Positions 1 to 6,264 of a DNA stretch of 6,264 nucleotides are shown in pieces (the first letter of the stretch is position 1; every line of letters starts with the position of its first letter). The notes under the pieces are model-generated. The model was not told the DNA's origin. It saw nothing but the letters and a program-made list of their open reading frames with translations, and made no database searches. This DNA comes from an uncultured Collinsella sp. (GTDB lineage: Bacteria; Actinomycetota; Coriobacteriia; Coriobacteriales; Coriobacteriaceae). A program made the translations under genes and the position numbers. The DNA lies in assembly GCA_900752345.1 (NCBI GenBank), contig CAADVA010000195.1, positions 1-6,264 of the forward strand, read 5' to 3'.

Positions 1-4124
<4,124 letters not shown>

Positions 4125-4150
4125 TTTCCTAGAACGTTAACCGCCCTTCC

Positions 4151-4187
4151 AAAGACCCGCTTCCCAACAGGGGAGCGGGCCTTTTTT
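4151..4187 (+). terminator. Intrinsic terminator of rpoC
   Basis: A 10-bp GC-rich stem (4156-4165 with 4170-4179, one G-U pair) closes an AACA loop and is followed at once by CC and six T (4182-4187). AAAG upstream can pair further with the start of the CTTT tract. It lies 27 nt past the rpoC stop and should end the rpoBC transcript, isolating the sigma-factor operon behind it. No rpsL start is seen after rpoC here, although that is the usual neighbour in many bacteria. Confidence 0.93.
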
Positions 4188-4195
4188 GTTGAAGA

Positions 4196-4235
4196 AAACC
4201 TGTCAAAAAGGGACAGGTTTATTTTGGTAGGTTTT
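4196..4235 (+). repeat. Hairpin repeat, copy 1 (inverted relative to copy 2)
   Basis: Bases 4196-4204 (AAACCTGTC) pair perfectly with 4212-4220 (GACAGGTTT) across a 7-nt AAAAAGG loop, followed by ATTTTGGTAGG and a T-run. Bases 4198-4235 recur as the reverse complement at 6149-6186 with 36 of 38 positions identical. The hairpin plus conserved flank resembles REP-type intergenic repeats mobilised by Y1 (REP-associated tyrosine) transposases; that assignment is inferred. No transposase is present. It may also act as a backup terminator behind rpoC. Confidence 0.85.
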
Positions 4236-4249
4236 TTCCTGCTTGAATT

Positions 4250-4278
4250 TGAAACATTCCGTTCGATCAAAGCGTATC
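4250..4278 (+). promoter_or_regulatory. Putative ECF sigma-type promoter
   Basis: TGAAAC at 4250-4255, preceded by TT, and CGTATC at 4273-4278 are separated by 17 nt. This is the classical layout of promoters read by group IV (ECF) sigma factors such as Bacillus SigW or SigV (TGAAAC, about 16-17 nt, CGTA/CGTC). Transcription would start near 4285, leaving a leader of about 40 nt before the sigma gene. No good housekeeping -35/-10 pair is seen in the same gap. The site implies autoregulation by the sigma factor encoded just downstream. Confidence 0.75.
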
Positions 4279-4315
4279 TATGGTGAGGGCCTCATCGAGA
4301 ACCATTAATGCTACC

Positions 4316-4322
4316 GGGAGGT
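4316..4322 (+). promoter_or_regulatory. Ribosome binding site of the ECF sigma gene
   Basis: GGGAGGT lies a few nucleotides before ATG 4327. A GTG at 4321 in the same frame would overlap this Shine-Dalgarno sequence, so ATG 4327 is the better start, shortening the protein by two residues. Confidence 0.8.
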
Positions 4323-4326
4323 GATT

Positions 4327-4845
4327 ATGGAAGAACAAGCTTTTAGACAGGCGGTCGAAGATCACCGGGATGTCGTGTTTCGAATCGCATTGACGTACCT
4401 GCGCGATCGTGCCGATGCCGACGATATTGCCCAAGATGTCTTTCTTAAGTTGCTTAAAAGCGATGGACACTTTGAAAGCTGGGAACATCTTCGCCGCTGG
4501 CTTATCCGGGTCACGATCAATGAATGCAAATCGCTCTTTCGAAAGCCATGGAGGCGTGTGGAGGATATTGAGAACCTGGCCGATTCGCTCTCGGCAGCGC
4601 AGGATGAGACCAAGGCGGTCCTGTCAGACGTTATGCGACTTCCGGAGCGATTCCGCGTTCCCATCGTGCTCTATTACTATCTGGGCTTTTCGACCTCAGA
4701 GATTGCCGAGTTACTGCATGTGCCAGCCGCGACCGTTCGAACGCGTTTAGCTCGCGGCAGGTCGAAGCTCAAGTTCATCCTAGAGGAGGGCGACCGTGAA
4801 ATCCAATCAAATCAAGCAGGCCTTCGAGTCCATCCAAGCCGATAG
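4327..4845 (+). CDS. ECF-family RNA polymerase sigma factor (sigma-70 family, group IV)
   Basis: A 172-residue protein with the two-domain ECF layout. Region 2 spans about residues 4-75, with the core-binding segment ADADDIAQDVFLKLLKS (29-45) and the -10-recognition helix near HLRRWLIRVTINECKSLFR (54-72). An acidic linker of about 25 residues follows, then region 4 at about 96-153, with LPERFRVPIVLYYYLGFS and the helix-turn-helix SEIAELLHVPAATVRTRLARGRSKL. There is no extra C-terminal domain. It directs core polymerase to a small regulon, normally in response to envelope stress. Start ATG 4327 is chosen for its Shine-Dalgarno sequence. An ECF-type promoter at 4250-4278 suggests self-activation. 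The last 16 codons overlap the next gene, so the tail (about 157-172) is probably shaped by that overlap. Family assignment is firm; the signal and the regulon cannot be read from the sequence. Confidence 0.96.
   Translation: MEEQAFRQAVEDHRDVVFRIALTYLRDRADADDIAQDVFLKLLKSDGHFESWEHLRRWLIRVTINECKSLFRKPWRRVEDIENLADSLSAAQDETKAVLSDVMRLPERFRVPIVLYYYLGFSTSEIAELLHVPAATVRTRLARGRSKLKFILEEGDREIQSNQAGLRVHPSR
4784..4790 (+). promoter_or_regulatory. Ribosome binding site inside the sigma gene, selecting GTG 4796
   Basis: AGGAGGG, five nucleotides before GTG 4796, is a near-ideal Shine-Dalgarno sequence embedded in the 3' end of the sigma gene. It supports the non-ATG start of the second gene and indicates translational coupling. 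The next in-frame ATG is around residue 131, after the membrane segment, and is implausible. Confidence 0.85.
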
Positions 4846-5872
4846 TGATCTTGCAGATCGCGTCCTAAACACCGCTGCGGGTGAGCCGCTTCATCGAAAG
4901 GGCCACGCGAAGCCCCTCTATGTTGCCGTAATCGGATGTCTTGTCGGAGTGCTGGCGACCGGAGGAGTCGCCTACGCCGTTGTCAATTCCGGCTATTTTG
5001 CCTCAGCTTGGGGAAACCACGGCAATGGGGATTCCATCACCTGGACCAACGGCGGCTCATTGGGGACTAAATACACCTACACCAGAGAGTTTGGTGATGG
5101 CATCGCGCCCCAAAGCCTGGAGGGTGCAGTCCACAAGGTTAATCTGTCCGTCGAGGGTAACGGTTATACGCTCGATATCCATGAGATGGCTATCGATCAA
5201 AACGGCTGCGGCGCCGTGACGTTTACGTTGTCCAATCCAAATGGAGTTAACTGCTACAAGCCGGCAGCAGAGATCGGCGAACTTGTTCTTTATGGTGAAG
5301 AAGAACGGGGCATCGGCACGCCCGACATGAAGTTCGGCGAGGAATGGGCTGACACACGCTGCACCATTGATAAGGACACATCAAGCGATACTGTCATTAA
5401 TGGCACGATGTACTTTGCTTCTATGGATCGCGAGCGAGGTTTTCAACATGCGGTCACCTGGAATATCCAGTGGACCGAGGGCGAAGGTGAGAGTGCGAGG
5501 CAGTTTGAAGCATCGACGCCCGAGTTTAGCGTTGGAGCGTACGTCGATACAAAGGAACTCCGCTCCGGTGACTCGCCTCTTGAGATTAGCCCGTTTTCCA
5601 TCCAGACGCACATCGATGATTTGGGCGATGAAGCAGTCACGAAAAAGCTGACCGTCAGCTACAAGGATGGATCGGAGCAGATTATCGAAGATGACGACGC
5701 AGGGGTGTTCAACTTATATTTTTCTTATGCGCGCAATAGCGGAGAGAACATCTGGGTGCCAACGAAGTTAATCGATGTCGACCAAGTGGTCTCAGTAACG
5801 CTTGAGGGTACGAGGTGCACGTCAACAGGAGAGACCGAAACGGAAGAGCCCTTTACCATCGTTTATTCGTAA
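4796..5872 (+). CDS. Putative membrane-anchored anti-sigma factor (DUF4179-like)
   Basis: A 358-residue, single-pass membrane protein. The first 40 residues form a short cytosolic part with a helix IKQAFESIQADSDLADRVLN (6-25), the likely sigma-binding segment. One membrane helix follows (about 41-63), then an outside domain of nearly 300 residues. No zinc-binding HxxxCxxC anti-sigma motif is present. The outside part has an early block (about 108-150: VHKVNLSVEGNGYTLDIHEM, then a FTLSNPNG turn) and a late block (about 260-340: LEISPFSIQTHIDD, DGSEQIIEDDDAG, KLIDVDQVVSVTLEGT). This resembles the DUF4179/DUF5643-type ectodomains found beside ECF sigma factors. Four outside cysteines (138, 153, 189, 341) could form two disulfides. 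The gene overlaps the sigma gene by 50 nt, so the two are made together. It would hold the sigma factor at the membrane until an outside signal acts. The anti-sigma role is inferred from context and topology; the domain names come from pattern memory. Confidence 0.8.
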   Translation: MKSNQIKQAFESIQADSDLADRVLNTAAGEPLHRKGHAKPLYVAVIGCLVGVLATGGVAYAVVNSGYFASAWGNHGNGDSITWTNGGSLGTKYTYTREFGDGIAPQSLEGAVHKVNLSVEGNGYTLDIHEMAIDQNGCGAVTFTLSNPNGVNCYKPAAEIGELVLYGEEERGIGTPDMKFGEEWADTRCTIDKDTSSDTVINGTMYFASMDRERGFQHAVTWNIQWTEGEGESARQFEASTPEFSVGAYVDTKELRSGDSPLEISPFSIQTHIDDLGDEAVTKKLTVSYKDGSEQIIEDDDAGVFNLYFSYARNSGENIWVPTKLIDVDQVVSVTLEGTRCTSTGETETEEPFTIVYS

Positions 5873-5878
5873 GGTCTG

Positions 5879-5912
5879 AGGCCGCTTCCCATTAGGGGAA
5901 GCGGCCTATTTT
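5879..5912 (+). terminator. Intrinsic terminator of the sigma/anti-sigma operon
   Basis: A perfect 12-bp stem (5879-5890 with 5896-5907) closes an ATTAG loop, followed by ATTTT (5908-5912). It begins 6 nt after the stop codon. The T-tract is short but the stem is strong. It shares the core CGCTTCCCA with the rpoC terminator at 4159-4166. Confidence 0.88.
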
Positions 5913-5952
5913 GTGATACATGGGTGGTTGAAGCAAGCGATATTCGTCTGAA

Positions 5953-6083
5953 TTTTGGAAGTATGCGGCAAAATCTTGATGGGTCGACCACACCGCATAT
6001 GCTCAAGCGCTCTACCTGCAGGTTTGTTATCGCAAAACCCCTGTGCGCTCAGCAAGTCCAAAATTTGCCGCATACTTCCGAAA
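5953..6083. repeat. 131-bp element with long inverted ends
   Basis: Bases 5957-5972 (GGAAGTATGCGGCAAA) recur exactly as the reverse complement at 6064-6079. Counting the adjacent T/A run and one G-T pair, the arms extend to 20 bp (5953-5972 with 6064-6083). The 91-nt interior holds perfect palindromes GGTCGACC (5982-5989), GCATATGC (5995-6002), AGCGCT (6006-6011) and ACCTGCAGGT (6014-6023). It could be a MITE-like mobile element, an intergenic repeat unit, or a folded RNA. No target-site duplication is obvious at the ends. Confidence 0.75.
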
Positions 6084-6148
6084 ACGCCGCCGATTTCCAT
6101 GCGAAAGACGAAAGCAGATCACCGCCGGAGCGCGACGTTTCCCCAGAT

Positions 6149-6186
6149 AAAACCGACCAAAATAAACCTGTCCCTTTTTGGCAGGT
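6149..6186 (-). repeat. Hairpin repeat, copy 2 (inverted relative to copy 1)
   Basis: This is the reverse complement of 4198-4235 with two differences in 38 positions: base 6155 (opposite 4229) and base 6181 (opposite 4203). Its own stem is 6166-6172 with 6180-6186. The change at 6181 turns one stem pair into a G-U pair when read on the plus strand, so that strand can still fold, whereas the minus strand has a C/A mismatch. Together with copy 1 it brackets the sigma/anti-sigma operon in opposite orientation. Confidence 0.85.
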
Positions 6187-6264
6187 AACGTTGCCCCAAC
6201 GAGCACGTCGGATTCCCGGGCCGGGCGGCGCGGGGTTTAAGTTTGTCGCGAGTTCCGCACGAGC

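Larger units (their letters stand above)
5873..6264. other. Intergenic region without a convincing gene
   Basis: These 392 bases hold the operon terminator, a 131-bp inverted-repeat element (5953-6083), the second hairpin repeat (6149-6186), and a GC-rich tail containing a small CGTTG/CAACG hairpin (6189-6193 with 6197-6201). One minus-strand frame stays open from the right edge down to a TGA at 6049-6051 (71 codons), but it runs straight through both repeats and shows no recognisable domain, so it is not called as a gene. Confidence 0.7.

Noticed and set aside
4226..4243. Second small hairpin GGTAGG/CCTGCT around a six-T loop behind repeat copy 1
   Set aside because: Only about six pairs including two G-T pairs, and not conserved in copy 2; probably chance.
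4280..4305. Possible small leader hairpin (ATGGT with ACCAT, inner GAGG/CCTC) before the sigma gene
   Set aside because: The stems are short and interrupted, do not cover the ribosome binding site, and show no match to a known riboswitch or attenuator.
5980..6150. Plus-strand 56-codon frame starting after a TGA inside the inverted-repeat element
   Set aside because: It has no start codon or Shine-Dalgarno sequence, and its sequence is explained by the repeat.
5955..6188. Plus-strand open frame across the 131-bp element and repeat copy 2
   Set aside because: It lies wholly inside repeats, has no ribosome binding site and shows no domain. The related peptide PTKINLSLF also appears in the antisense frame over copy 1, showing that it is just the repeat being translated.
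6049..6264. Minus-strand frame open from the right edge (71 codons to a TGA at 6049-6051), possibly the end of a downstream convergent gene
   Set aside because: It passes through both repeat elements, has a biased Pro/Gly/Arg composition at the edge and no recognisable motif. Sequence beyond 6264 would be needed to revive it.

Overview
The window reads as a chromosomal segment of a high-GC Actinomycetota, most likely a Coriobacteriia such as Collinsella. This rests on the actinobacterial style of the RNA polymerase beta' subunit, including a helical insertion near its N-terminus, on the C-/G-ending codon bias of rpoC, and on an intergenic repeat type that I associate from memory with Collinsella. 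The genus is an inference.

Bases 1-4124 hold most of rpoC, reading in from the left edge and lacking roughly the first 110-120 codons. The catalytic core is intact. Two things stand out. The trigger loop has Ile where almost all polymerases have Phe, followed by diverged flanking sequence. The C-terminus carries an extension of about 230 residues containing a module that aligns without gaps to the DNA-binding C-terminal domain of the RNA polymerase alpha subunit and keeps most of its DNA-contact residues. rpoC ends at a strong intrinsic terminator (4151-4187).

Bases 4249-5912 form a self-contained two-gene operon: an ECF-type promoter (TGAAAC, 17 nt, CGTATC), an ECF sigma factor (4327-4845), a membrane-anchored putative anti-sigma factor overlapping it by 50 nt (4796-5872), and an intrinsic terminator (5879-5912). 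The likely logic is that the sigma factor transcribes its own operon, and the second protein holds it at the membrane until an extracytoplasmic signal releases it. The operon is poorer in GC than rpoC.

The operon is bracketed by two oppositely oriented copies of a 38-bp hairpin-forming repeat (4198-4235 and 6149-6186, 36/38 identical). Between the operon and the right-hand copy lies a separate 131-bp element bounded by 20-bp inverted ends with several small palindromes inside (5953-6083). No convincing gene was found in 5873-6264.
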